Assembly: GCA_964592155.1 (NCBI GenBank)
Contig: CAZQDA010000002.1
Location: 1-64,000 of the forward strand
Source of the DNA: Christensenella sp964592155
GTDB lineage: Bacteria > Bacillota > Clostridia > Christensenellales > Christensenellaceae
DNA length: 64,000 nt
Reading direction: 5' to 3'
Numbering within the stretch: position 1 is the first letter of the stretch; every line of letters begins with the position of its first letter. This document shows positions 43,071 through 52,030 of the stretch, piece by piece. The position numbers were made by a program, and so were the translations under genes. Below the pieces are notes generated by a model. It worked only from the letters and a program-made list of their open reading frames with translations. It searched no databases and was not told the origin of the DNA.

Positions 43071-43913
43071 CTACTTTTTCGTAATGCTCCATTGCGCCAG
43101 TTTATCCTTTAATTGTGGGAAAAACCTGTCGTTATTAATACGCAAAAAACGCGCCTTGAGCACTGATTTTTGAATGACAACCTCGTCCTCGTCACTTAAA
43201 TATTCGGTCTCCTGACCATCTGCGCAAATCGTGATATCAGTTTCTCCCGCATGCGGCTTTACCATAATGGTATCGCTGTAGCGGGTGACGATGCTGCGCG
43301 CATAAAGGGAGTGTGAGCAAAGCGGCGTGATGAGGAAGCAATTTACATTCGGCGCGATAATCGGCCCTCCTGCGGCAAGCGCATAAGCCGTCGAGCCCGT
43401 GGGGCTTGCAATAATCAATCCGTCGCCATTATAAAGCTCCGCAAGATTGCCGTTTACATAAAGATCCATCTGCGCCATGCGCGTCCTGTTTTCCTTCGTG
43501 ATCACAAAGTCATTCAGCGCAATAAAAGATTTTCCACTGCCGTTTATTTTTGCCTGCATCATCATACGCTCATCAAAAACATAATCACCCGCCTTGATGC
43601 GCCCAATCATGCTGCGAACATCCGGCAGATTGATTTCACTCATAAATCCCAGATGCCCGATGTTGACTCCGACAAGCGCCGTGCCGTGGGAAACATACTT
43701 TCGTGCAGCGCGAAGAATCGTGCCATCTCCACCCAGAATGAAAAGTACATCCGCTTCCGAGGCATCGGTATAATCCGAAATGCCCAGCAATTCCGCCGTA
43801 CCGTCATCATAGCAGACCTCGCAGCCTTCCGCATGGAACGTTTCGATTACTTTCCGCGTTACAGTAAGCTCCGGATCCTTACTCGCGTTTGTATAAATCC
43901 CAAATTTCAGCAT
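43071..43913 (-). CDS. nadK: NAD kinase
   Basis: NadK (280 residues) phosphorylates NAD to NADP. The GGDGT motif is FILGGDGTILRAARKYV, followed by VGVNIGHLGFMSEI and the NE/D-type loop GDGLIIASPTGSTAYALAAGGPI. The ATG at 43913 (MLKFGIYTN) has GAGG 5 bases upstream and matches the family N-terminus better than a start 12 codons earlier. Confidence 0.95.
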   Translation of the reverse strand: MLKFGIYTNASKDPELTVTRKVIETFHAEGCEVCYDDGTAELLGISDYTDASEADVLFILGGDGTILRAARKYVSHGTALVGVNIGHLGFMSEINLPDVRSMIGRIKAGDYVFDERMMMQAKINGSGKSFIALNDFVITKENRTRMAQMDLYVNGNLAELYNGDGLIIASPTGSTAYALAAGGPIIAPNVNCFLITPLCSHSLYARSIVTRYSDTIMVKPHAGETDITICADGQETEYLSDEDEVVIQKSVLKARFLRINNDRFFPQLKDKLAQWSITKK

Positions 43914-44072
43914 ACAAGCCTCACTTCTCATCAATAATTCAGTTACCATTATACACTAAAAATGAATAGATATTCAAGAAAAAACTCATCTGCTTCCGCT
44001 ACCCTTCCAAGCGTGATTCTTTATTAAAACTATAGCATATTCACACCCCTATCACAAGTACCGGAGCAAACG

Positions 44073-44115
44073 AAAAGACCGCCGGTTCTGACTTTAAGAT
44101 TACCGGCGGTCTTTT
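44073..44115 (-). terminator. Terminator of the LacI-module operon
   Basis: A 14-bp perfect stem AAAAGACCGCCGGT/ACCGGCGGTCTTTT (44073-44086 and 44102-44115), with T-run on either strand, 14 bases after the URO-D protein 3 stop. It separates module 2 from nadK. Confidence 0.9.
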
Positions 44116-44129
44116 TATTGAGGGAAAGG

Positions 44130-45362
44130 TTAAACAGGATATGCTCCATATTCTGTAACTGCTCTGATCATGGATTCCACATTTTCCGGGGGAACCCCAT
44201 ATTGTAAATTATGTACAGGCGTAAAAATAAAACCCCCTCCCGGCGCAAAAATTTTGATTCTCTCCACGCACTGTCGCGCGACTTCTTCCGGAGTTCCATT
44301 CGGCAATACCGTTTGCGTATCAACCGCTCCTCCCCAAAACACAATTCGATCTCCAAACTCTCGCTTTAACCGTTCCGGATCCATATTTTGCGTACTGACA
44401 TGAACCGGATTCAGTATGTCAATTCCTGCCGCTATGATATGTTCGATCATGTGGTAAATGGATCCACAGCTGTGCATCATGACCTTCGCTTCACTATTGG
44501 CATGGATATAATCAGTCATTAGCCTGTAATTTGGCACATGCAACTCCTTGAAGATATCAGGATCAAACAGCTCCCCATTTTGCGTTCCATAGTCTGTACC
44601 TGAAAGCAGGAGTGTATCAATATAATTTCCTACAGCTTGCAGATATAGTTCCAGATTTTCGATCGCCCTTCTTGCGGTTGCTTCCAAAATTTCGTTTGCA
44701 TATCCTTTTTCCAACATCAGCACGCACAGCCAGTCACAGATTGTATGTCCTGCGAAAAGAGCGTTTGTGCCAAGTCCACCCTTAAGAAACGTCCCGCAAA
44801 TGGAAAGCTCCGTATAGTGATACAGCGCTTTTGCGCTGTTTTCCATATGTCTGAGCTCTTCCTGCGTATAGAGCGGAATCGATTTTTTCCACTTTTCAGG
44901 ATCCATCTTGGAAATCGTTCCTGTCATTTCGGTTGGAATTTCATTATCATAATAAAGCCCCCCCTTCGGCATGACTGCGATATTTTTTCCTGATTTATCC
45001 TGAATATGCAGATAACCTTTTTCGTCTTCCACCGGACAATAATCTCCTGAAATCAACACCTTATTGCCTGCAAATGTCGTCCAGAACTTCCACTCGTCAT
45101 TCCTAAGCCCAAATGCTTCCGAATAATTTTCCAATACAATCACATCGGATTTTAAACAGTTTGACATCAACAGATCCGGACGTGCAAGCATTTGCCACGG
45201 ATCATATACCTTTGACGGAAAAATATCAATGCCAAAATATCTTGCCAATTCACAATATTCATCTATGTGGATTCCCGTTACGCGCGATCCCCCCAGATCC
45301 ATGGGAACACGGTCCGGCTCCTGGTGATTGATTGCGAGTCTTACCCGCTGCCTTGAATTCAT
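44130..45362 (-). CDS. URO-D superfamily protein 3 (module 2)
   Basis: A 410-residue URO-D-fold protein closely related to URO-D protein 2: it starts MNSRQRVRLAINHQEPDRVP and shares FWGG and PVHNLQ contexts. The HxC motif is VMMHSCGSIYHMI (His297, Cys299) and His384 in TPVHNLQYGVPPEN occupies the position of the third (Cys) ligand in MtaA-like proteins; the 87-residue spacing is the same as in protein 2. It is the last gene of the LacI-linked operon. Catalysis is unknown; methyl transfer is inferred from the superfamily. Confidence 0.82.
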   Translation of the reverse strand: MNSRQRVRLAINHQEPDRVPMDLGGSRVTGIHIDEYCELARYFGIDIFPSKVYDPWQMLARPDLLMSNCLKSDVIVLENYSEAFGLRNDEWKFWTTFAGNKVLISGDYCPVEDEKGYLHIQDKSGKNIAVMPKGGLYYDNEIPTEMTGTISKMDPEKWKKSIPLYTQEELRHMENSAKALYHYTELSICGTFLKGGLGTNALFAGHTICDWLCVLMLEKGYANEILEATARRAIENLELYLQAVGNYIDTLLLSGTDYGTQNGELFDPDIFKELHVPNYRLMTDYIHANSEAKVMMHSCGSIYHMIEHIIAAGIDILNPVHVSTQNMDPERLKREFGDRIVFWGGAVDTQTVLPNGTPEEVARQCVERIKIFAPGGGFIFTPVHNLQYGVPPENVESMIRAVTEYGAYPV

Positions 45363-45382
45363 AATTATCCCCCTTATGCTTA

Positions 45383-46174
45383 TTATCTTAGAATATCGCT
45401 ACATTCAATACGGTCAAGCGGCGAACCGTCTTCAATCGGATTCCCACGCAGATAGATGGAATCCATCTTTTCAAAAGAATCAAACACGCTGATATCTTTG
45501 ATTGCGTTGTTATCCAGAATTACTTTTTCCAGTTTTGGCGCTCCGCCAAGCGCAGAAATATCTTCTATAAAATTATACTCCGCATTGAATTCTTCCAATT
45601 CTTTGAGTTCAGAAATCACTGAAATATCCCGAATTGTATTATATGGTACGGACAGATGTTTTAAATTTGTCAAATTTCTGACAATCTCAAGCTGATCAAT
45701 CCCCGCCGCCGGCATGGCAAGATATTCCAGATATTCCAATTTTGACAATGTCGTGGTATCCTCCACCGCGGTTGCGGAAAAAGTAAGGCGCGTGAGTGCA
45801 GGAAGGGTATCAAGTCCTGCCGTATCATTCACATAGGATTCGAAAACAGCGATATCCTTCAACCGATCCAGTCCTTTCAACCGCGTGAAATTTTCGATCC
45901 GCGCACCTGCCACCATTAATAGTTCCAGATTTTTGAGCTTTGATATATCCTCAAGCGCTGTCTGCCGGCCTTCCATCACCACCGCAAGCTCTTTTACCTG
46001 ATCAAGATCCTGATGAGAAATTACTGCCTCTTGAGAAAGTCCAAGTTCCTTGCGCACCGCCGCATCAATTTCACTGTCTTCAATGGTCACCGGCACTTTG
46101 ACACACCCCGCAAAGAAAACCGCGCTCAGTATGGCTATGATTAAAACTGCGAACCGGATTTTCATTCTTTTCAT
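45383..46174 (-). CDS. Leucine-rich-repeat lipoprotein
   Basis: A 263-residue secreted lipoprotein: signal peptide KIRFAVLIIAILSAVFFAGC with a lipobox Cys, a short helical cap (DAAVRKELGLSQEAVI), then about eight 21-22-residue leucine-rich repeats of the internalin/protein-phosphatase type (LKNLELLMVAG, LTNLKHLSVPYNTIRDISVI, LEEFNAEYNFIEDISAL, LEKVILDNNAIKDISVF). Such domains bind proteins or glycans at the surface. Its place between a permease gene and a URO-D gene is unusual. The ATG at 46174 has AAGGG 8 bases upstream. Confidence 0.85.
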   Translation of the reverse strand: MKRMKIRFAVLIIAILSAVFFAGCVKVPVTIEDSEIDAAVRKELGLSQEAVISHQDLDQVKELAVVMEGRQTALEDISKLKNLELLMVAGARIENFTRLKGLDRLKDIAVFESYVNDTAGLDTLPALTRLTFSATAVEDTTTLSKLEYLEYLAMPAAGIDQLEIVRNLTNLKHLSVPYNTIRDISVISELKELEEFNAEYNFIEDISALGGAPKLEKVILDNNAIKDISVFDSFEKMDSIYLRGNPIEDGSPLDRIECSDILR

Positions 46175-46195
46175 ATTGCCAGCCCTTCCCATGAA

Positions 46196-47218
46196 TCATG
46201 TTTTGATTTTTCTGTTTTTTCTGAGAACATCGATATAAACTGCCGCAAGAATCATAATACCTTGAATAGACGTTTGGATGAAGGTATTGATTCCAAGCAT
46301 TACAAGCCCTGTATTGAGAGAATTGATAATCAACACCCCCACCATGGTTCCAATGACAGACCCGGTCCCGCCTTTTAAGCTGATTCCGCCGATCACAGTC
46401 GCCGCAATGACCTGGAGCTCCCAGCTATTTCCAATCGGAGGATACCCCTGCTTGGTAAAGGCCGCAACCAAAATTCCGGAAAAACCCGCCAGCATTGCCG
46501 TGATGATAAAATTCATAAAACGCACTTTATTGGTATTGATTCCGGCAAGTCGCGCAACGTCGATGTTGCTTCCGGTTGCATAAATATTTCTCCCAAATAC
46601 TGTCTTACGCAATAAAAATTCAAACAAAACAACCATGCCAATGAAAAACAGGAAAGAAAAGGAAAGTCCGCCTGCTGAAGACAGCCTGATTTGCGCAGGG
46701 CCGAGTCCATCCATAAATGTTTCCGGCAGCGGAAAGACCGGAACACCATTTGTAATTACATTCACGATTCCGCGCACGGAATATAGCGTTGCGATTGTGG
46801 CAATGAAAGCAGGCAACTTGATTTTTACGATTAAGACAGCATTGACAATACCAACAATGGAACAAATCAAAACCGCAATGATAATGCACAGCAATACTCC
46901 AAACCATTCCGCTCCTGTGCCCAGCATTCCAAAACAATTATATTCCATCATCATGGAAGTGGAGACAATTGCTCCCAGGCCTGCCGTAGACCCTACGGAG
47001 ATATCGATGTCTCCCGAGAGGATAATCAACGTTTCACCAACAGCTACGATTCCTGTAAAAGCAAGGGTCTTCAGCAACGAATAGATATTTTCCTGCGACA
47101 AAAATGCCGGCTTAAGTATGGAAAAAAATGCTACGATTCCAATCAATATCAATATAACGCCGAATTCCTGCTGCCGGCTTATTTTGCCGACAAAAGACTT
47201 TTTCATAACTCCATTCAT
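46196..47218 (-). CDS. Ribose-type ABC permease A (module 2)
   Basis: A 340-residue RbsC-like permease with about 8-10 membrane segments (FGVILILIGIVAFFSILKPA, LLCIIIAVLICSIVGIVNAV). Family motifs are LSGDIDISVGSTAGLG, YATGSNIDVARLAGINTNKV and TVIGGISLKGGTGSVIGT. It is distinct in sequence from permease B next to it, so the transporter may be heteromeric like AI-2 (LsrCD) or xylitol-type systems. It starts 12 bases after permease B. Confidence 0.92.
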   Translation of the reverse strand: MNGVMKKSFVGKISRQQEFGVILILIGIVAFFSILKPAFLSQENIYSLLKTLAFTGIVAVGETLIILSGDIDISVGSTAGLGAIVSTSMMMEYNCFGMLGTGAEWFGVLLCIIIAVLICSIVGIVNAVLIVKIKLPAFIATIATLYSVRGIVNVITNGVPVFPLPETFMDGLGPAQIRLSSAGGLSFSFLFFIGMVVLFEFLLRKTVFGRNIYATGSNIDVARLAGINTNKVRFMNFIITAMLAGFSGILVAAFTKQGYPPIGNSWELQVIAATVIGGISLKGGTGSVIGTMVGVLIINSLNTGLVMLGINTFIQTSIQGIMILAAVYIDVLRKNRKIKT

Positions 47219-47230
47219 AGTTTGCCTCCC

Positions 47231-48247
47231 TTAGCTCTGCCTGCCGAATTTTTTATTGCGGCGCAACACATCAAAAACGACTGCCGCTACAATTATAATT
47301 CCCATTACAACGCTCTGCCAGTTCGAATTTACCGCAAGCATATTCAATACATTCTGCATGGCTGCCATCATCGCGACTCCAAAAAATGTACCAATCATAG
47401 AGCCGGCTCCGCCAATCATACTGACCCCGCCAATCGCACAGGCCGCAATAATCTGCATCTCCCATCCGTCTCCCGTATTCGGATTTGCGTTCACCTCCCG
47501 CCCAAGCAAAAACATGCTGGTGACAGCTACCATAAAGCCGCTGATCACATAAGTGGCGATCTTAATGCGATCTGTATTGATGCCTGAGTTTCTTGCGGCA
47601 GGAAGGCTGTCGCCTGTCGCATATACCTTCCTGCCGAACGCCGTTTTTTTCAAAACAAGCTGCGCAATGATAATAAACGCTACAAAAAATAGAAACGCCC
47701 ATCCAAGCCCCCCCGCAACGGGAGAAGTTCCAAATTCAATAAAACCGCGCGCCCCCGGAGCGTTTACAATGCTGATCGGTTTTGCGTTTGTGAGCGCTCG
47801 GGCTGCTCCCTTGCATACATAAAGCATCGCAATCGTAACAATAAAGGCCGGCATTTTCAGCTTCACAACACATAATCCGTTGATTAAGGACAGCCCGATG
47901 GTTAAAGCAAAAACCAGAATTAACGCTACCTGCCAGTATAACTCTGCAAATTTCAATAAAAAAGCGAAAAACATGGTTCCAAGCGCGCACATAGACCCAA
48001 CAGAAATATCGATCTCATCTACAATAATGATAAATGTCTGGCCGATTGCCAGAAAACCGTAGAGCGCCATCATTTTTGCCATGGCCACGATATTATTTGG
48101 ATTGACAAAAACCGGATTCAAAATCACCGCAACCACACAAAGCACAATAAACGGCACAATCACTGTAATTTCCTGCAATTCAAACACTTTGCGCAACGGG
48201 TTTATCTGTTTTACGTTTTTACCATCATAATTCTTAGTCGTTTCCAT
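47231..48247 (-). CDS. Ribose-type ABC permease B (module 2)
   Basis: A 338-residue RbsC-like permease. Motifs: IIVDEIDISVGSMCALGTM, YATGDSLPAARNSGINTDRI and CAIGGVSMIGGAGSMIGTFFG. About 8-10 hydrophobic segments are visible. In the first motif the usual GG before the Glu is VD, a small change. It lies between the ATPase gene and permease A. Confidence 0.92.
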   Translation of the reverse strand: METTKNYDGKNVKQINPLRKVFELQEITVIVPFIVLCVVAVILNPVFVNPNNIVAMAKMMALYGFLAIGQTFIIIVDEIDISVGSMCALGTMFFAFLLKFAELYWQVALILVFALTIGLSLINGLCVVKLKMPAFIVTIAMLYVCKGAARALTNAKPISIVNAPGARGFIEFGTSPVAGGLGWAFLFFVAFIIIAQLVLKKTAFGRKVYATGDSLPAARNSGINTDRIKIATYVISGFMVAVTSMFLLGREVNANPNTGDGWEMQIIAACAIGGVSMIGGAGSMIGTFFGVAMMAAMQNVLNMLAVNSNWQSVVMGIIIVAAVVFDVLRRNKKFGRQS

Positions 48248-48265
48248 ATTATTATGCCCCTTTCC

Positions 48266-49777
48266 TTACGCAAAGCATCTTGCAATGACAGCTTCCTGTG
48301 TGGCTTCTGATTTATCAAGCGCTCCTACCACGGTTCCATGTGCCATCACCACAAACCTGTCGCACATTGCCAATATTTCAGGTAATTCCGAAGAAACCAT
48401 AATAATCGCGATTCCCATTGCCGCCAATTCGTTGATCATTAAATAAATTTCATTTTTGGAACCGACGTCAATTCCTTTTGTCGGCTCATCAAGCATTAAA
48501 ATTTTTGGATTTGTGTTTATGCTCTTTGCAAGGACCACCTTTTGCTGATTTCCTCCGGAAAGATTTGCCACCATGGCTTTATAAGTCGGCGCTTTGATGC
48601 TAAGCCTTTCCATATAATCCGTCGCCGACTGTTCCTCCTTTTTTTTATTCAAAAAGAGGCCGGTACTGATCCCTTTCAGATTGCTGAGCACAATATTTGT
48701 TTTGATATCGCCCAGCATCAATAACCCGCCTTCTTTGCGATCTTCTGTGACATAACTGATCCCGTTTTTGATAGCATCCGCTTCATTACGTATTCTAATT
48801 TGCTTTTGATTTAAAAATATTTTTCCTGATTTTAAAGGGTATTGCCCAAAAATCGCACTCAAAGTTTCTGTTCTTCCCGCGCCGACAAGCCCTGCAATTC
48901 CCAGCACTTCCCCTTCTTTCACAGAAAAACTAACGTCGCGAATCAAGGTCCTGTTCTGTATTTGCGGGTGCTCTACCGTAAGATTCTCCACCCTCAACAC
49001 TTCATTGCCTATCTTACTTGACCTAGTTGGATAAAGATTCGTAATTTTTCTTCCTACCATAGCTGAAATAATCGTGTCTTTATCGTAATCCTTTTTTTCG
49101 TATGTCTCAATCAGCGTTCCGTCACGCAATATCGTTACCCGGTCTGTCAACGCAAAAATTTCTTCCAGCTTATGCGTTACAAAAATTACGCTTGTTCCCT
49201 TTTCCTTTAAGTTATTGATAATTACAAACAACTTTTCCACATCATCCTGCGAAAGGGCTGTCGTTGGCTCATCGAGGATCAGGACGCTTGGATTCCACGA
49301 CAACGCCCTTGCAATCATCATCAACTGCTTTTGTCCTACAGAAAGCAAATTTACGTGCGTAGATGCCTCAAGCTCAATTTTGTTTTCTTTTAAAAACGCT
49401 GCTGCCTTCCGCACCAAATCATTCTGATTTACGGTTTTCTTTTCATTGCCCTTTAAATGTCCGACATAAATATTTTCAGCCACCGTGAGGTCATCCATCA
49501 CGTTGATTTCCTGCGGCACATAGCCGATGCCCTGCAATAGCGCATCATGCGGTGATTTGAAAGATACTTTTTTTCCGTTGATCAAAATTTCGCCTTCAAA
49601 TGTACCGTCTTTATAAATTCCGTTGATCGTTTTCAGAATGGTTGATTTTCCGGCGCCGTTCTCACCAATCAAACCTAGTACTTCATGCTTTTTTGTCCTG
49701 AGCGTGACATGGCTTAAAGCTTTCACGCCTGGGAATTCTTTTGTGATATCAATTGCTTCCAAAACATATTCAGCCAT
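48266..49777 (-). CDS. Ribose-type ABC transporter ATPase (module 2)
   Basis: A 503-residue tandem ATPase. Domain 1: Walker A GENGAGKSTILK, signature LSVGQKQLMMIARAL, Walker B VLILDEPTTAL. Domain 2: degenerate Walker A GLVGAGRTETL as usual for this family, intact LSGGNQQKV, Walker B ILMLDEPTKGIDVG. Unlike the module 1 ATPase, its first signature is near-canonical. It follows the binding-protein gene after a GC-rich hairpin. Confidence 0.94.
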   Translation of the reverse strand: MAEYVLEAIDITKEFPGVKALSHVTLRTKKHEVLGLIGENGAGKSTILKTINGIYKDGTFEGEILINGKKVSFKSPHDALLQGIGYVPQEINVMDDLTVAENIYVGHLKGNEKKTVNQNDLVRKAAAFLKENKIELEASTHVNLLSVGQKQLMMIARALSWNPSVLILDEPTTALSQDDVEKLFVIINNLKEKGTSVIFVTHKLEEIFALTDRVTILRDGTLIETYEKKDYDKDTIISAMVGRKITNLYPTRSSKIGNEVLRVENLTVEHPQIQNRTLIRDVSFSVKEGEVLGIAGLVGAGRTETLSAIFGQYPLKSGKIFLNQKQIRIRNEADAIKNGISYVTEDRKEGGLLMLGDIKTNIVLSNLKGISTGLFLNKKKEEQSATDYMERLSIKAPTYKAMVANLSGGNQQKVVLAKSINTNPKILMLDEPTKGIDVGSKNEIYLMINELAAMGIAIIMVSSELPEILAMCDRFVVMAHGTVVGALDKSEATQEAVIARCFA

Positions 49778-49801
49778 ATTCCCGCTTCCTTTCCTTTTTT
49801 A

Positions 49802-49830
49802 AGAGGGCGGGGGTTCCGCTTCCGCCCTCT
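49802..49830 (-). other. GC-rich hairpin between binding-protein and ATPase genes
   Basis: A perfect 9-bp stem AGAGGGCGG/CCGCCCTCT (49802-49810, 49822-49830) without a U-run on the minus strand. It probably protects the 3' end of the binding-protein mRNA after processing. Confidence 0.6.
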
Positions 49831-49847
49831 CCGGTCAACTTTATGCG

Positions 49848-50927
49848 TCAGATGTTTTTCATGATTTCGTTTACTTTTTTGATCAAATCATAGTAATCGT
49901 CTACGTTTTCTGTGGTGATCAGCGGCGCATCCAGTACATTTGCCCACTCATAGCTTTCTCCCTTAAAATGTTTATCCAAAAGGTCTACGGCGAATGCGAA
50001 TTCGTCATAAAGCGGTTGTGCCACAAGGGCATATACTTTGCCATTTTTCACCAGATCGAGATTTGTTTCACTATAATCCATTGAGATGATGCAAATATCT
50101 TTTCCGGTATTTTCCCTTGCACCGGCCCAAGTGGACGGGCCCGCGCCCGTGGTCGAAAATGCTCCTACAATATCCGGATTTGCCTGAATGATTGCCGTTG
50201 CACGCTGAATCGCCGTGGGGGTATCATAGCCTTCCTCCTGAGGTTCTAACACAGTGATGTCTGGATAAGATTTGCCCATCTCATCAATAAATGCGGCCGC
50301 AGCGGCATCTTCCGTTACGTTGAATCCGCCTTCCGTTACAGCTACAACGCCTTTTCCGCCAACCTGCTCACCGATGGCCTGGGCTGCCTTGCGCCCATAT
50401 TCTTCCGCAGAGCACGCTGCCCAGGCAAGCAATCCCGGCCACTGATCCTTATCTTCTTCCGCAATATAAGTATGGGCAGACACAACTGCAATTCCCATAT
50501 CAGCCCACTTTTGCGTATAAAGAGCGGTGCCTTCGTCAAAAATATATTGAACCATACCTTTGATGCCATGCTGGGTTACGCCCGCTTCCGCAAGAGAGTA
50601 TGCCTTTGCCGAATCTCCGTCATCCGGCATATAGAGATAATTCGGATATCCCAATTGATCTGCCCTATCGATAAATCCCGCCTCCATGATCTGCACTACA
50701 GGATGCGTCTTTAGGATATGGCATAGCCCTAACGGATAATCAGCAGGATTAAAGTCTCCTCCTTTTGACGCTTCCGTCGCCTGTGCATCAGCCGACGCGG
50801 GCGCTTCCGCCGCCTTTGGATCAGCGGCTGCGGAGTTTTCGACCGGCGCGGGGGCATTGGAAGCGCATCCCACCGCAAAAACCAAGATCAGAGATACCAC
50901 AAGCACAAGAGAGAGAATTTTTTTCAT
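49848..50927 (-). CDS. Ribose-type solute-binding lipoprotein (module 2)
   Basis: A 359-residue binding protein. The signal peptide KKILSLVLVVSLILVFAVGC ends in a lipobox; an Ala/Glu/Pro-rich linker follows. The domain contains MEAGFIDRADQLGYPNYLYM, GIKGMVQYIFDEGTAL and GAFSTTGAGPSTWAGARE. The second ATG (50927) is preferred because GGAGG lies 8 bases before it and only 2 bases before the first. The mature sequence is quite unlike the module 1 protein, so a different ligand is expected. Confidence 0.9.
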   Translation of the reverse strand: MKKILSLVLVVSLILVFAVGCASNAPAPVENSAAADPKAAEAPASADAQATEASKGGDFNPADYPLGLCHILKTHPVVQIMEAGFIDRADQLGYPNYLYMPDDGDSAKAYSLAEAGVTQHGIKGMVQYIFDEGTALYTQKWADMGIAVVSAHTYIAEEDKDQWPGLLAWAACSAEEYGRKAAQAIGEQVGGKGVVAVTEGGFNVTEDAAAAAFIDEMGKSYPDITVLEPQEEGYDTPTAIQRATAIIQANPDIVGAFSTTGAGPSTWAGARENTGKDICIISMDYSETNLDLVKNGKVYALVAQPLYDEFAFAVDLLDKHFKGESYEWANVLDAPLITTENVDDYYDLIKKVNEIMKNI

Positions 50928-50968
50928 TTTCATTTCCTCCTTTTATTATTTTTTTATTGTAAAGAAAT

Positions 50969-52015
50969 TTATACTTCCAGAAGAATTTTGATATGCTCAG
51001 CGCTTTTTTGTTTGGAATCAATGAGTGCCTGCTCTGCCTGCTTAAGTGGATAAGTTGCGGTAATCATGGAAAGACAGTCCACCTTTTTTTCCTGCATTAA
51101 CTCCAATACAAGCGGTGCCATATTCGGACTTCCCATGGAGCCGATCAGATCAATATTCCCCAAAACCAATTTATCTACATCCAGATCACCAATCTTTTTT
51201 TCGTAAAAGGCAACAAGGCAAACCCTGCCATTGCCCGCCACACACCGCAATGAAGAATGCAGCATGTCTTCCGACCCTGACGCTTCTATGACGACATCGG
51301 CTCCTTGCCCGCCGGTTAATTCCATAACACGGGCCTCCATATCTTCTTTGGTCATATTGACCAGATAATCCGCGCCCAGCCGTTTTCCTATATCCAATTT
51401 AAAATCTTTTCTTCCGCACAGTATTATCTTTGCCGCTCCGCGAAGCTTTGCCATGGAAACCGCAGAAAGACCAATTGGCCCGTTTCCGATGATCATAACG
51501 GTATCCGCGATCGATACATTCGGACGCAGAACGCAGTATAATGCTGTGGAAATCGGCTCACAAAGCGCGCCTTCCTGAAAGCCCACCGAGTCAGGCAAGT
51601 GAAAAACATGGCGTTCCGGCATCACCGTATATTCTGCATATCCTCCATCCTTGCATTTGATTGTTCCTACCGCCTGCATCTCTTTGCATTGCAGATAATC
51701 CCCATTCAGGCAGTTTTCGCAAATTCCGCAGGAAATTCCTGTATCTGAAATAACACGGTCTCCAACCTGAAACCGGCTTACTTCACTGCCAACCCCATCA
51801 ATAATGCCTGAATATTCATGGCCTAATGTCATCGGCGTGCGAACCAACCCAGCCTCATAAAAACTGGTCTCCCCTGAATAGATTGCGTAATCCGTACCAC
51901 ACACACCGCAATATTTTACACGGATCCGCACGTCATGCGACCCTAATTCCGGCACGTCAATTTCTTCCCAGCGTAAATCTTTTGGCCCATACAGTCTTTG
52001 TGCTTTCATCTTCAT
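50969..52015 (-). CDS. Zinc-dependent medium-chain dehydrogenase
   Basis: A 348-residue alcohol/polyol dehydrogenase of the sorbitol/threonine dehydrogenase group. Catalytic zinc ligands: Cys in YCGVCGTDYAIYSG, His-Glu in MTLGHEYSGIIDGVG. The structural zinc site has four cysteines in CGICENCLNGDYLQC. The NAD(P)-binding motif is VMIIGNGPIGLSAVSMAKL. Together with the adjoining SDR gene it suggests oxidation of a sugar alcohol or sugar acid brought in by the transporter. Confidence 0.9.
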   Translation of the reverse strand: MKMKAQRLYGPKDLRWEEIDVPELGSHDVRIRVKYCGVCGTDYAIYSGETSFYEAGLVRTPMTLGHEYSGIIDGVGSEVSRFQVGDRVISDTGISCGICENCLNGDYLQCKEMQAVGTIKCKDGGYAEYTVMPERHVFHLPDSVGFQEGALCEPISTALYCVLRPNVSIADTVMIIGNGPIGLSAVSMAKLRGAAKIILCGRKDFKLDIGKRLGADYLVNMTKEDMEARVMELTGGQGADVVIEASGSEDMLHSSLRCVAGNGRVCLVAFYEKKIGDLDVDKLVLGNIDLIGSMGSPNMAPLVLELMQEKKVDCLSMITATYPLKQAEQALIDSKQKSAEHIKILLEV

Positions 52016-52030
52016 ACTTTTTTCCTCTCT

